Below are positions 17,050 to 27,491 of a stretch of 64,000 nucleotides of DNA, piece after piece. Below the pieces are notes generated by a model. It was not told the DNA's origin. It saw nothing but the letters and a program-made list of their open reading frames with translations, and did not search any database. Made by a program: the position numbers and the translations under genes. The DNA lies in contig NZ_VULZ01000005.1 in assembly GCF_009696445.1 (NCBI RefSeq), positions 62,001-126,000 on the forward strand. The letters run 5' to 3'. Position 1 is the first letter of the stretch. Every line of letters starts with the position of its first letter. The stretch comes from Porcincola intestinalis (GTDB taxonomy: Bacteria > Bacillota > Clostridia > Lachnospirales > Lachnospiraceae).

Positions 17050-18450
17050 TTGATCAAGGATAACCAGAAGTATTTCAACAGGCTGCAGGTTGTGATTGAC
17101 GCAGCGGTAACGGCTGTCAGCTATCTGTTTTCCTGGTGGGTTCAGTTTACATTCTGGACGCCGAAGACACAGGGCCGGCTTTCATTTCCTACCTATATGC
17201 TGGCGCTGGTCTTTGTGATCCCGGCGTATCTCCTTCTGTATGACGGATTCAGGCTCTACCAGCCGAGAAGAATATCCGGGAAACGGGTAGAGGCCGGAAA
17301 CATCTTCCTCGCCAACATGGTCGGGCTTCTGATGTTCATCTTCTGTCTGTATGTCATCCGGCAGCAGGACTTCTCCAGACAGATGCTGTTCTTGTTCACC
17401 GGGATTAATTTTCTGAGCCTGGTGATCGAGCGGAATGTCATCCGGATGATGCTGCACCGGATTCGCCGCAAGGGGATGAACCTCAAGCACATGATGATGG
17501 TGGGGTGCAGCGCAGCAGCTGAGGGATATATTGACCGGATCCGGCAGAATCCCCAGTGGGGGTATCAGGTTCACGGGATCCTCGATGATAACACGAAGAA
17601 GGGCAATATGTACGACGGGGTGCCTGTCCTGGGCGGGACGGATGAGCTGGAACACATTCTCTCCGAAAACAATCTGGATGAAATTGCGATTACACTGAGC
17701 CTTTCGGAATACTATAAGCTGAAGCGGATTGTAGCATCATGTGAAAAATCCGGCGTCCACACACAGTTTGTTCCGGATTACACCGATATCATTCCGTCCA
17801 GACCGTACACGGAAGACCTTCTGGGGCTTCCGGTTGTGAATATCCGCTATGTGCCGCTCTCCGACACATTCAATGCGATGGTGAAGCGACTGTTTGACAT
17901 TGTGGTGTCGATTTTTGCGATCATTATCTTCTCTCCGGTGATGATCGGGACCGCTCTGGCGGTGAAGCTGACATCAAAGGGGCCGGTGATCTTCCGCCAG
18001 GAGCGGGTCGGTCTTCACAACCGTCCCTTCCAGATGTACAAGTTCCGTTCCATGGAGGTCCAGAATCCTGAGGAGGAGAAGAAGGGCTGGACGACGCAGA
18101 ACGATCCGAGAGTGACAAAGGTCGGGAGATTCATCAGGAGGACATCGCTGGATGAGTTCCCGCAGCTGTTCAATGTGCTCAGGGGAGACATGAGTCTGGT
18201 CGGACCGAGACCGGAACGGCCGCAGTACGTGGAAAAGTTCCGGGAGGAAATTCCAAGGTATATGGTCAAACATCAGGTCCGCCCCGGGATGACGGGCTGG
18301 GCACAGGTCAACGGGTACCGGGGGAACACGTCCATACGGAAACGGATTGACTATGACATTTATTATATAGAGCACTGGACGTTCGGACTGGATATCAAGA
18401 TCCTGTTTCTGACAGTATTCAAGGGATTTGTCAACAAAAATGCATATTGA
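17050..18450 (+). CDS. Undecaprenyl-phosphate sugar phosphotransferase (WcaJ/CpsE-like)
   Basis: Protein of 466 residues from a TTG start preceded by TGAGGA. The N-terminal half has four to five membrane segments and a CoA-binding-like cytoplasmic domain (MMMVGCSAAAEGYI, YQVHGILDDN, PVLGGTDELEHIL). The C-terminal half is the catalytic sugar transferase domain: VKRLFDIVVSIFAIII, FRQERVG, KFRSME, RRTSLDEFPQLFNVLRGDM, LVGPRPERP, PGMTGWAQVNGYRG. It transfers hexose-1-phosphate to undecaprenyl phosphate and starts a glycan repeat. It is the second such enzyme in the cluster, the first being the fused protein at the left edge. Confidence 0.93.
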   Translation: MIKDNQKYFNRLQVVIDAAVTAVSYLFSWWVQFTFWTPKTQGRLSFPTYMLALVFVIPAYLLLYDGFRLYQPRRISGKRVEAGNIFLANMVGLLMFIFCLYVIRQQDFSRQMLFLFTGINFLSLVIERNVIRMMLHRIRRKGMNLKHMMMVGCSAAAEGYIDRIRQNPQWGYQVHGILDDNTKKGNMYDGVPVLGGTDELEHILSENNLDEIAITLSLSEYYKLKRIVASCEKSGVHTQFVPDYTDIIPSRPYTEDLLGLPVVNIRYVPLSDTFNAMVKRLFDIVVSIFAIIIFSPVMIGTALAVKLTSKGPVIFRQERVGLHNRPFQMYKFRSMEVQNPEEEKKGWTTQNDPRVTKVGRFIRRTSLDEFPQLFNVLRGDMSLVGPRPERPQYVEKFREEIPRYMVKHQVRPGMTGWAQVNGYRGNTSIRKRIDYDIYYIEHWTFGLDIKILFLTVFKGFVNKNAY

Positions 18451-18458
18451 GGATTTTT

Positions 18459-20048
18459 ATGGCATACGGAAGAAATAATCGGGAGAAAGGCAGCCAGTCG
18501 AGCCGCGGAAGCGGGAGCAGATACCAGGACCGGGACAATCGCCTGTATGAGGAGGAGCAACCCTACAGCCGCAGGCGGGTTTCGTCCAGACATCAGGACG
18601 GGTACGGAGTCGGAGACAGCTATGACCGGCAGAAGGAATTCGGGAGGCCGGAAGGCTCCTGGCGTTCTGATCAGAGTGGATATCGCCGCCGCGACGAGTG
18701 GAACGAAGACTTCTACGGACAGGATGGACGGGCGGATGAGGAAAGGCCGGGAAGGAGGCAGTCTTCCAGAACGCACAGGTGGGAAAACGACCCGTATGAT
18801 GACCGCTATGAGGGCGGATACGAGGACTTTGACGAAGACGATGTCCGGAAGGGCAGATATACGGCACGCCGCCCGCAGAATTCCTATGAGCCGTCACGCT
18901 GGCAGGACTCATCCGGCCTTCGGGGACCCAATGGGATGGAGCAGGAACCGCCCCGCTTTCAGGGAAACTACGGAACGGAGCAGGAAGCGCCCCGCTTTCG
19001 GGGCACCTACGGAACGGCGCACCAGTCAGCCCGCTCATCAGGAAAACGGAAGTCAAAAAAGAGCGGAAAAAGCCGCTTTATCGTGCGGCTTGTCCTTCTG
19101 ATCATCCTTTCAGTCGTCTTGTTTGGCGTGTACCGGTTTTCAAGGCTGGATCGTGTCCATCTGGGAAATATCCTGAAGAATGAAGGCATACAGTCTCAAA
19201 AAGGCTATCAGAACTTTGTGATTTACGGGGTCGACTCCAGAGAGGGACAATTGACGAAGGATTCCCACTCCGACACAATCGTGATCTGCAGCATCAACAA
19301 AAGCACGAAAGATGTGAAGATGGTTTCCGTCTACCGGGATACATATCTGGATAATACGAACGGAGAATTCCGAAAGGCGACGGAATGCTATTTCTTCGGG
19401 GGACCCGAGCGCTCGATCAATATGCTGAACAAGAATCTGGATCTGGATATCTCAGATTATGTAGCGGTCAATTTCAATGCTGTCGTAAAGGCAGTTGATC
19501 TCATCGGTGGTGTGGATATCAATGTCACAGAGGATGAGCTGCCCTATATCAACGGGTATCAGACAGAAAATGCGCAAGTGACCGGAGCGCAGATCACGCC
19601 GGTGACTTCCGCCGGGTACCAGCATCTGAACGGGATTCAGGCACTGGCGTACTGCCGGATCCGCTACACATCTGGTGATGATTACAAACGGACAGAGCGG
19701 CAGCGGAATGTTCTGACGCAGATTTTTGAGATCGCGAAGAAGGAAGGCACCACGAAGATGCTCCAGGTCGCGGACGCAATGCTTCCTTACATTTCAACCA
19801 GTTTCTCAAACACCGAAATCATGGGGCTTGTTTCGGAGATGTCAGGCCTGACGCTTGGCGATTCGACGGGCTTCCCGTTTGAACAACAGCCGGCGGACAC
19901 ACCGGCAGGGGACTGTGTGGTTCCGGTCAACCTGACAGCCAATGTGAAGGAACTTCACGCCTTCCTGTTCGGGCAGAATGATTATACGCCGACATCGACG
20001 GTTCAGTCGATTTCTCAGCAGATTGTGACCAATACAGGTATCGGATGA
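18459..20048 (+). CDS. LytR-CpsA-Psr family glycopolymer ligase with long charged N-terminus
   Basis: Protein of 529 residues; the ATG at 18459 with TGAGGA five bases upstream is preferred over an in-frame TTG at 18447. Residues ~1-205 are disordered, rich in Arg, Asp, Ser, Tyr and Gly, and cytoplasmic by topology. One membrane segment follows (FIVRLVLLIILSVVLFGVY, about 207-225). The extracellular LCP domain shows FVIYGVDSRE, HSDTIVICSIN, MVSVYRDTYLD, NFNAVVKAVDLIGGVDINV and AYCRIRYTSGDDYKRTERQR, including the arginines that bind the lipid pyrophosphate. LCP enzymes move undecaprenyl-linked polymers onto peptidoglycan or protein, so this is the probable last step for the glycan made here. 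Confidence 0.92.
   Translation: MAYGRNNREKGSQSSRGSGSRYQDRDNRLYEEEQPYSRRRVSSRHQDGYGVGDSYDRQKEFGRPEGSWRSDQSGYRRRDEWNEDFYGQDGRADEERPGRRQSSRTHRWENDPYDDRYEGGYEDFDEDDVRKGRYTARRPQNSYEPSRWQDSSGLRGPNGMEQEPPRFQGNYGTEQEAPRFRGTYGTAHQSARSSGKRKSKKSGKSRFIVRLVLLIILSVVLFGVYRFSRLDRVHLGNILKNEGIQSQKGYQNFVIYGVDSREGQLTKDSHSDTIVICSINKSTKDVKMVSVYRDTYLDNTNGEFRKATECYFFGGPERSINMLNKNLDLDISDYVAVNFNAVVKAVDLIGGVDINVTEDELPYINGYQTENAQVTGAQITPVTSAGYQHLNGIQALAYCRIRYTSGDDYKRTERQRNVLTQIFEIAKKEGTTKMLQVADAMLPYISTSFSNTEIMGLVSEMSGLTLGDSTGFPFEQQPADTPAGDCVVPVNLTANVKELHAFLFGQNDYTPTSTVQSISQQIVTNTGIG
18939..19016 (+). repeat. Two 39-base in-frame tandem repeats in the LCP gene
   Basis: Two head-to-tail copies encode EQEPPRFQGNYGT and EQEAPRFRGTYGT in the disordered N-terminal tail. 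A weaker third copy (SSGLRGPNGM) stands just before. Repeats of this kind can change number by slippage without breaking the frame. Confidence 0.85.
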
Positions 20049-21034
20049 TGGAGAAAACAGTTGGGGTTGTTATTCCGGCCTTTTGCCCGGGGCCGCTTTT
20101 TCATGAGCTTCTGCGCCGGCTGGCCAGACAGACGCACATTCCTGAGGAAGTTGTGATCATCAATACGATCCCGGAGCCTCAGGGGTGCGGGACAGCACAG
20201 CGGACGGAGGCAGCAGAAATTGCAGAGGAGTTCCGGACTTCATTCCCGGCGCTGACGGTGCTGGAGGTCAGACAGAGGGATTTCGGCCACGGGAAGACGA
20301 GAAATCTTGGAATCGGGCATACAGACACTGAACTTGTGCTTTGTATGACACAGGATGCGCTTCCGAGAGACAGCAGGCTGGTGGAGCGGCTGATGCATGC
20401 ATTTGATGATCCGGCGGTTGCGGCAGCGTATGCGAGGCAGCTTCCGGGGAAGAAGAGCAGCGTGCTGGAGGCGGAAGCCAGGACATTTAATTATCCGCCC
20501 TCCTCTGTCATCAAGTCAGCCGCGGATCTGGACCGGCTTGGCATCAAGACATTTTTCTGTTCTGATGTCTGTGCGATGTGGAGACGGTCTGCCTACGACC
20601 AGGCTGGTGGTTTTGAGAGGGATGTCATCTTCAATGAAGATATGATCCTCGCGGGGAAAATGATTCAGAATGGCGGCCGGATCGCCTATTGTGCAGACGC
20701 GCAGGTTTACCATGCACATCACTACAGCGGGATCAGACAGCTTCACAGGAATTTTGATCTTGGGGTTTCACAGGCTGACTACCCGGAGATTTTTAATATG
20801 GCCTCGAGCAGCAGGGAAGGACTGCGGTTCGTCCGGCAGACAACGTCGGACTTGATCCGGAGCGGAAGAGGATATCTGGTGCCTCAGCTTTTGTGGCAGA
20901 GCGGCTGCAAGTATGCGGGATACCAGCTGGGGAAAAAGTACCGGAAGCTTCCGGACCGGCTTGTGAGAATCCTCACAGGCAGTCCGGCATACTGGGAACA
21001 GAATAAAAGAACCTCCACACATTCTACACAATGA
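20045..21034 (+). CDS. GT2 glycosyltransferase (rhamnosyltransferase-like)
   Basis: Protein of 329 residues whose start overlaps the LCP stop by four bases. GT2 motifs: VGVVIPAFCPG, VVIINTIPEPQG, RDFGHGKTRNLGIGH, CMTQDALPRD and IFNEDMILAGKMIQNGGRI. The FGHG motif with NEDM is the pattern of rhamnosyltransferase-type GT2 enzymes. It is the last gene of the glycan cluster; the next gene begins after a 53-base gap with its own ribosome binding site. Confidence 0.85.
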   Translation: MMEKTVGVVIPAFCPGPLFHELLRRLARQTHIPEEVVIINTIPEPQGCGTAQRTEAAEIAEEFRTSFPALTVLEVRQRDFGHGKTRNLGIGHTDTELVLCMTQDALPRDSRLVERLMHAFDDPAVAAAYARQLPGKKSSVLEAEARTFNYPPSSVIKSAADLDRLGIKTFFCSDVCAMWRRSAYDQAGGFERDVIFNEDMILAGKMIQNGGRIAYCADAQVYHAHHYSGIRQLHRNFDLGVSQADYPEIFNMASSSREGLRFVRQTTSDLIRSGRGYLVPQLLWQSGCKYAGYQLGKKYRKLPDRLVRILTGSPAYWEQNKRTSTHSTQ

Positions 21035-21087
21035 TATGGTAGATTAAAACGATTGCCAACAATGAACCACACAAGGAGATGAGAGCG

Positions 21088-23259
21088 ATGAGCGACGGAA
21101 TCCATGATGATAAGGACCAGGTTTCGGATGAACAGGGAAGAGATCCTTTCACAGATGAGCAGGGAGAAAAGCCATCGGAGGATCCGTTTTCAGTGACAGA
21201 GGATGAGACCCGGGATGCAGCGGAGTCATCGGCTCCGGAGGATGGAAGTCAGGTATCGGATGAAGAAACCGGGAAAGTGGAAGACGGAGGTCCGGAGCTG
21301 AAAGACGGAAGTCTGGGAACGGAAGACGGAGGCCAGACGCCGGGACAGCCTGCTTCTGGCATGCAGGGCGCGCATGGTGCAGATGGGGAACAGGGAAATC
21401 CATCAGCTCCACAGGCAGGAGACTCCGGCGAGATGCAGGAGCAGGCTGCGCAGGGGAAGCCTGCACAGGAACCGCCGAAGGAACATGATTTTGACGATGA
21501 GCCGAAGTTTGATACACAGACCGGGGAACCGCTCAGCAAGCCCAAGAGCAAGGTACCGGGGATTCTGCTGACTCTTGTGGTAACGGCGGGTGTCGTCGGA
21601 GCGATCTCGGCAGCGGTTATCAACCGGGACAAGTGGAGATCTGAAGACACGGAAGATCATGCGCAGATTGAGACGGAAGCCGGTTTTCAGATTGCACAGG
21701 AGACAGAAGCAAAGGAAACTGAGGCACAGGCCGACACGGAGGAATCATCTGAGAAAGCGCAGCTGACCACGCCGGCATCCGGGACGGGGGAGACAAGCGT
21801 TTCAGAGACAGGCCAGACAGACACCCCTCAGACGGAGCAAAGAGCAGGGGATAGTACGCAGAAGCCTGAGAAAAAGAATGCAGAATCAGAGGAAGGCCTG
21901 GCTGAAAAACTTGGGAAGAATGCTGTCTCGCTGAATACCTCCCTCGATGTGTCGGATGTGGCGGCTCAGGCCCTCCCTTCCGTAGTTTCCGTCACAAGTC
22001 AGTCGGTGGAGACGATTCAGAGTTTTTTCTATGGTGAGCAGCAGATCCAGACGAGCAATGTCGGATCCGGGATTGTGATCGATGAGGATGACACATATTA
22101 CTATATTGTGACAGACGCGTATCTGGCTGCTCGGGCGCAGAACATAACGGTGGGCTTCTCTGTTTCAGGCAGGCAGGAAGAACGAGCCACAGAGGCAGAG
22201 ACGGAATCCGGTATATATGACACAGCTTCTTCTAAGACAGCCGGAGCTCCTGAGACAGAGGACGCCGGCAGCAGACTGGTCCAGAACGGGGCAAAATCCC
22301 AGGCAGATGATACGCTCGCGGATGCGGAGCTGGTCGGAGCGGATGCCGGGACGGAGCTGGCGGTACTTGCTGTGAAAAAACAGGATGTTGGAGCCGCTGC
22401 AGAGGGTCAGATCCGGGTTGCCTCTTTTGGGGATTCTGACAGCCTGAAGATTGGCGAGCGGGTTGTGGCAATCGGTGATTCTCTCGGGTACGGGCAGTCG
22501 GTCACACAGGGAATCGTGTCGGCGCTCGGACGCACGATGAAGACAGCCTACGGTTCAAACGACTATATTCAGACAGACGCGTCGATTAACTATGGCAACT
22601 ATGGAGGCGCTCTTCTGAATCTCGACGGAGAGGTCATTGGAATCAATGCCGGGAAGATCAGCCAGGATGCAACTGAGCGGATGGGGTACGCGCTTCCGGC
22701 AAATGACGCGAAAACCGGGATTGGTCATATCCTGAGCGGCCGGGGAAGCGGACGGTTTGGAGAATCCGGGGAGAAGTCTGCACAGACAGAGAATATGACT
22801 TCCGAGACGGAACAGAAACAACCGGAGGATACGGAGAAGCAGACAGAGACAACGCAGACAACGGCGCCGGAGCAGGGACAGACGATCGGAAAACCATCCG
22901 GGAATCTGAAGCGTGCTGAAGAGACGCAGCCGGAGTCTGAATCCGGTGATTCTGAGAAAAAATCCGGGATGCTGGGTGTCCGCGTGGCGGATATTTCAGA
23001 GGAAAATCAGATCGTCTACCGGCTGCCGAAGGGTGTCTATGTGGCATCCGTGGAGGAGGGCTCCGGCGCTGAGAAGGCAGGACTTGCTGCTGATGATGTG
23101 ATCACAAAGATCGGGGATCAGAGCGTGGAGACAGTTGAGGATCTGAGAGATGCGCTGAAGGAAACAAAAGCAGGAGATACAGTGAAGGTAACCTTCGTGC
23201 GTGCCGGCAAGGACGGAAAATACGACCGTACATACTCCACAAAGGTGATATTGGAATAA
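21088..23259 (+). CDS. HtrA/DegP-like membrane protein with all three catalytic residues replaced (pseudoprotease)
   Basis: Protein of 723 residues from ATG 21088 (AAGGAG nine bases upstream; an ATG at 21079 touches the ribosome site). Residues ~1-150 are acidic and disordered, a membrane helix spans ~155-178, a second acidic linker runs to ~285, then a trypsin-like HtrA domain (~288-555), another linker and a PDZ domain (~630-720, GVYVASVEEGSGAEKAGL). Compared with the HtrA family, the catalytic His position reads Tyr345 (IVTDAY), the Asp position Glu423 (TELAVL) and the Ser position Tyr505 (NYGNYGGAL for NPGNSGGPL). The fold is kept but proteolysis is very unlikely, so a scaffold or regulatory role is inferred. 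Confidence 0.9.
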   Translation: MSDGIHDDKDQVSDEQGRDPFTDEQGEKPSEDPFSVTEDETRDAAESSAPEDGSQVSDEETGKVEDGGPELKDGSLGTEDGGQTPGQPASGMQGAHGADGEQGNPSAPQAGDSGEMQEQAAQGKPAQEPPKEHDFDDEPKFDTQTGEPLSKPKSKVPGILLTLVVTAGVVGAISAAVINRDKWRSEDTEDHAQIETEAGFQIAQETEAKETEAQADTEESSEKAQLTTPASGTGETSVSETGQTDTPQTEQRAGDSTQKPEKKNAESEEGLAEKLGKNAVSLNTSLDVSDVAAQALPSVVSVTSQSVETIQSFFYGEQQIQTSNVGSGIVIDEDDTYYYIVTDAYLAARAQNITVGFSVSGRQEERATEAETESGIYDTASSKTAGAPETEDAGSRLVQNGAKSQADDTLADAELVGADAGTELAVLAVKKQDVGAAAEGQIRVASFGDSDSLKIGERVVAIGDSLGYGQSVTQGIVSALGRTMKTAYGSNDYIQTDASINYGNYGGALLNLDGEVIGINAGKISQDATERMGYALPANDAKTGIGHILSGRGSGRFGESGEKSAQTENMTSETEQKQPEDTEKQTETTQTTAPEQGQTIGKPSGNLKRAEETQPESESGDSEKKSGMLGVRVADISEENQIVYRLPKGVYVASVEEGSGAEKAGLAADDVITKIGDQSVETVEDLRDALKETKAGDTVKVTFVRAGKDGKYDRTYSTKVILE

Positions 23260-23295
23260 TCATCGTGACAGGGAAGCAGAAATCAGAGGAGCCGA

Positions 23296-24768
23296 ATGGA
23301 AGAGAAGGACGAAAGCAAACAGAATACAGCAGGCAGCGGCAGCAGCGATGAGGAGGGCGGACACCAGGAAAAGGTATGCTTTATCTGTCATCGCACGGAG
23401 AGCAAGGCCGGAAAGATGATTACGATCCCGGGCGGGCTCACGGTATGTGCAGACTGCATGCAGCGGTCATTTGACCAGATGAACGACCCCAATATCCGGA
23501 ATATGCTGAATCTGTCCAATCTCGGGAATCTGAGGAATTTCCCGGGCATGGGCATGATGGATCCCGGCCTTTCTCCGGACCTTCAGGGAAACATGAAAAA
23601 GGAAGAAGGCACAAAGGGAGAGGAAGCCGGTGAGAAGGCTCCGCCGGCACGCTTTGATGTGCGTGAGCTGCCGGCGCCGCATAAAATAAAGGCAGCGCTT
23701 GATGAGTACGTGATCGGACAGGACTATGCCAAGAAGGTGATATCGGTTGCGGTATACAACCATTACAAGAGAGTCCGTACCAATACAAACTCAAAAGAAG
23801 CCATTGAAATCGAGAAGTCCAACATGCTGATGATCGGCCCGACAGGCTGCGGGAAGACCTATCTTGTGAAGACGCTCTCCAGGCTCCTGGATGTGCCGTT
23901 GGCGATTGCAGACGCGACAGCGCTGACAGAGGCAGGCTACATCGGGGATGATGTCGAGAGTGTTCTGTCTAAGCTTCTGGCGGCAGCCGGCAACGATGTC
24001 GAGAAGGCTCAGAGCGGAATTGTCTTCATCGACGAGATCGACAAAATCGCGAAAAAGCAGAATACCAATCAACGCGATGTCAGCGGAGAGTCGGTTCAGC
24101 AAGGCCTCCTGAAAATTCTGGAGGGTGCGGATGTGGAGGTCCCGGTCGGCGCGATGAGCAAGAATGCGATGGTGCCGATGACCACCATCAACACGCAGAA
24201 CATTCTGTTTATCTGCGGAGGGGCATTTCCAGGACTGGAGGAGATCATCAAGAAACGGCTGACAAAGGCCTCCTCCATCGGCTATGGCGCTCAGCTGAGG
24301 GATGCATATGACAGCGATCCGGATCTTCTGGCAAAGGTGACGCCGGGGGATCTGAAGGAGTTCGGGATGATTCCCGAGTTTATCGGCCGCCTGCCGATGA
24401 TCTTCTCGCTTTGCAGCCTGGACAGAAATATGCTGGTGCGGATCCTGAAGGAACCGAAGAATGCGATTCTGAAGCAGTATCAGAAACTGCTGGAGCTTGA
24501 TGAGGTAAAGCTGGAGTTTGACGAGGATGCGCTTTCATGCATTGCGGAGGAAGCGCTGAAAAGGGATACCGGCGCACGGGCACTCCGGTCTGTCATCGAG
24601 GAAATGATGCTCGACATCATGTATGAGGTTCCGAAGGACGATGAGATCGGCGCAGTCCGGATTACACGAGCCTATATCGAACACAAGGGCGGGCCGGTCA
24701 TTACCCTCCGGCAGAGTCAGCCAAGGCTGCCGCGTGTGGAAGAAAACGCGGGGCACAGCCGGTCATAG
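23296..24768 (+). CDS. clpX: ClpX-family AAA+ unfoldase, divergent
   Basis: Protein of 490 residues, longer than the usual ~420. N-terminal zinc finger with Cys28, Cys31, Cys51 and Cys54; an extended linker (~60-115) rich in Asn, Gly and Glu; Walker A GPTGCGKT at 181-188; pore loop EAGYIGDD; Walker B IVFIDEID; and sensor-2 GARALR. Two conserved places differ: the pore loop is GYIG rather than GYVG, and the ClpP-docking tripeptide reads IGY at 328-330 instead of IGF. No clpP or tig is adjacent. It may be the only ClpX or a specialised paralogue; the window cannot decide. It is followed closely by rpoD. Confidence 0.85.
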   Translation: MEEKDESKQNTAGSGSSDEEGGHQEKVCFICHRTESKAGKMITIPGGLTVCADCMQRSFDQMNDPNIRNMLNLSNLGNLRNFPGMGMMDPGLSPDLQGNMKKEEGTKGEEAGEKAPPARFDVRELPAPHKIKAALDEYVIGQDYAKKVISVAVYNHYKRVRTNTNSKEAIEIEKSNMLMIGPTGCGKTYLVKTLSRLLDVPLAIADATALTEAGYIGDDVESVLSKLLAAAGNDVEKAQSGIVFIDEIDKIAKKQNTNQRDVSGESVQQGLLKILEGADVEVPVGAMSKNAMVPMTTINTQNILFICGGAFPGLEEIIKKRLTKASSIGYGAQLRDAYDSDPDLLAKVTPGDLKEFGMIPEFIGRLPMIFSLCSLDRNMLVRILKEPKNAILKQYQKLLELDEVKLEFDEDALSCIAEEALKRDTGARALRSVIEEMMLDIMYEVPKDDEIGAVRITRAYIEHKGGPVITLRQSQPRLPRVEENAGHSRS

Positions 24769-24833
24769 CTCCGAGTCCGGGAAGGATGGACAGGGCCGGA
24801 CGGGGACAGAACGGGAGAGGAGTTACAGAGAAT

Positions 24834-26012
<1,179 letters not shown>

Positions 26013-26022
26013 CGAGGGTAAA

Positions 26023-27336
26023 GTGTTGACCTTTGATGAAGCATGCAGGTATATAGATCAGATCCCCAGGTTTACAAAAAAAACCAGGCAGGAAAATACG
26101 GAAAATCTGCTTCTGCGCCTGAATCATCCGGAGGACTGTTTCCGGGTGATTCACGTGGCGGGGACGAATGGAAAGGGGTCCGTGTGCGCGTACCTGGACC
26201 GTATTCTGAGGGAAGAGGGGCTGCGGACAGGCCTTTTTACCTCTCCGCATCTGGTTGATGTCAGGGAACGCTTCAGAATCTGCGGACGGATGGTACCGGA
26301 AGAGCAGTTCACAGAAGCGTTTGAGGAGGTCCTTGGCTGTGTGAGAAGGATGCAGGCGGACGGTCTGATGCACCCGGCCTATTTTGAATTCCTTTTTGCA
26401 ATGGGAATGCTGATCTTCAGACAACAGAAGATTGATGTCTGTGTCATGGAGACCGGGCTTGGCGGGAGGCTGGATGCCACCAGCTGTGTCCGGCATCCTG
26501 ATCTGTCCGTGATCACGTCCATCAGCTTTGACCATATGGCATATCTGGGCGATACGCTTGGGAAAATCGCATACGAGAAGGCCGGCATTATCAAAAAGGG
26601 GGTTCCCGTCGTGGCAGACGGGTTTCCGAGGGAGCAGTTCGATGTCCGGGAGGCACTTGATGTGATCTGCCGGCGCGCACAGGAGCAGGAGGCACCGCTG
26701 ACAATTGTGTCTGAGAAACCGGCGGATGTGTCCTACATGCCGGACGGCATTGAATTTACGCTGGACAACAGGTACTATGGACACGCACACGTCCGTCTTC
26801 CTTTTTTTGCCGATTATCAGATTGAGAACTGCCTGATCGCGCTTCAGGCAGCGGCTCTTTTCGGGGAAAAGGAGGGGTGTTTTCATCCTGAAACAGTCAT
26901 CAAGGCGGTCGGCATGACACGCTGGCCCGGCAGGATGGAGATGATCGAACCCGGTGTCATCGTCGACGGGGCACACAATGAGGACGGGATTGCGCAGTTC
27001 CTGCGGACCGTCAGGCGGATTGCGAAGAGACAGAATGTGTCCCTTCTCTTTACCGCCGTTGCCGACAAGGATTATCAGACGATGATCCGGGAACTGTGCG
27101 CGGACGGTCTTTTTTCTGCTGTTGTGACGACTGAGATTGCCGGGCCAAGGGTTGCTCCGGCAGACAGACTTGCGGAGATCTTCCGTATCTATGCGGACTG
27201 TCCGGTTGAGGCGGTTCCCGACATCCGGGAGGCATACAGAAGAGCAGTGGCAGGGAAGAGGGACGGACTTTTGTTCTGCGCCGGTTCACTGTACCTGGCA
27301 GGCGCGATTGAAAAAATAGTCAGAGGTGAAGTATGA
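26023..27336 (+). CDS. folC: Folylpolyglutamate synthase / dihydrofolate synthase
   Basis: Protein of 437 residues, ten bases downstream of rpoD; GTG 26023 or TTG 26026 follows a GAGG site. Mur-ligase-like ATP motif HVAGTNGKGSV near 46-56, then FTSPHLVDVRERF, ETGLGGRLDAT, SISFDHMAYLGDTLGKIAYEKAGI and the C-terminal DGAHNEDGI. It adds glutamate to folates (and in many bacteria to dihydropteroate), keeping them in the cell. Its stop overlaps a 52-residue gene by four bases. Confidence 0.93.
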   Translation: MLTFDEACRYIDQIPRFTKKTRQENTENLLLRLNHPEDCFRVIHVAGTNGKGSVCAYLDRILREEGLRTGLFTSPHLVDVRERFRICGRMVPEEQFTEAFEEVLGCVRRMQADGLMHPAYFEFLFAMGMLIFRQQKIDVCVMETGLGGRLDATSCVRHPDLSVITSISFDHMAYLGDTLGKIAYEKAGIIKKGVPVVADGFPREQFDVREALDVICRRAQEQEAPLTIVSEKPADVSYMPDGIEFTLDNRYYGHAHVRLPFFADYQIENCLIALQAAALFGEKEGCFHPETVIKAVGMTRWPGRMEMIEPGVIVDGAHNEDGIAQFLRTVRRIAKRQNVSLLFTAVADKDYQTMIRELCADGLFSAVVTTEIAGPRVAPADRLAEIFRIYADCPVEAVPDIREAYRRAVAGKRDGLLFCAGSLYLAGAIEKIVRGEV

Positions 27337-27491
27337 TCAATTACGAGGAAGAGCTGAAGAAATTTCATCCTTCCATGGATGTCAATGAAGCAGAGGATGC
27401 CATCTACAGCAGAGACCTGACGGATGTCACGGATATTCTGAAAGAGATGATCCAGGACGAAAAAGAGAAGAAGGGGAAGAGCGTCCGATGA
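27333..27491 (+). CDS. Small acidic protein of 52 residues, unknown function
   Basis: Begins MINYEEELKKFHPSMDVNEA and ends EKKGKSVR. The start overlaps the folC stop (ATGA) and its stop overlaps the next gene's start (ATGA), with GAGGTGAA just ahead of the ATG. The tight coupling on both sides argues that it is translated. It is charged and helical throughout, without a membrane segment or cysteines. I do not recognise the family. Its best-supported neighbour link is the zinc-ribbon/TPR protein that follows. Confidence 0.75.
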   Translation: MINYEEELKKFHPSMDVNEAEDAIYSRDLTDVTDILKEMIQDEKEKKGKSVR

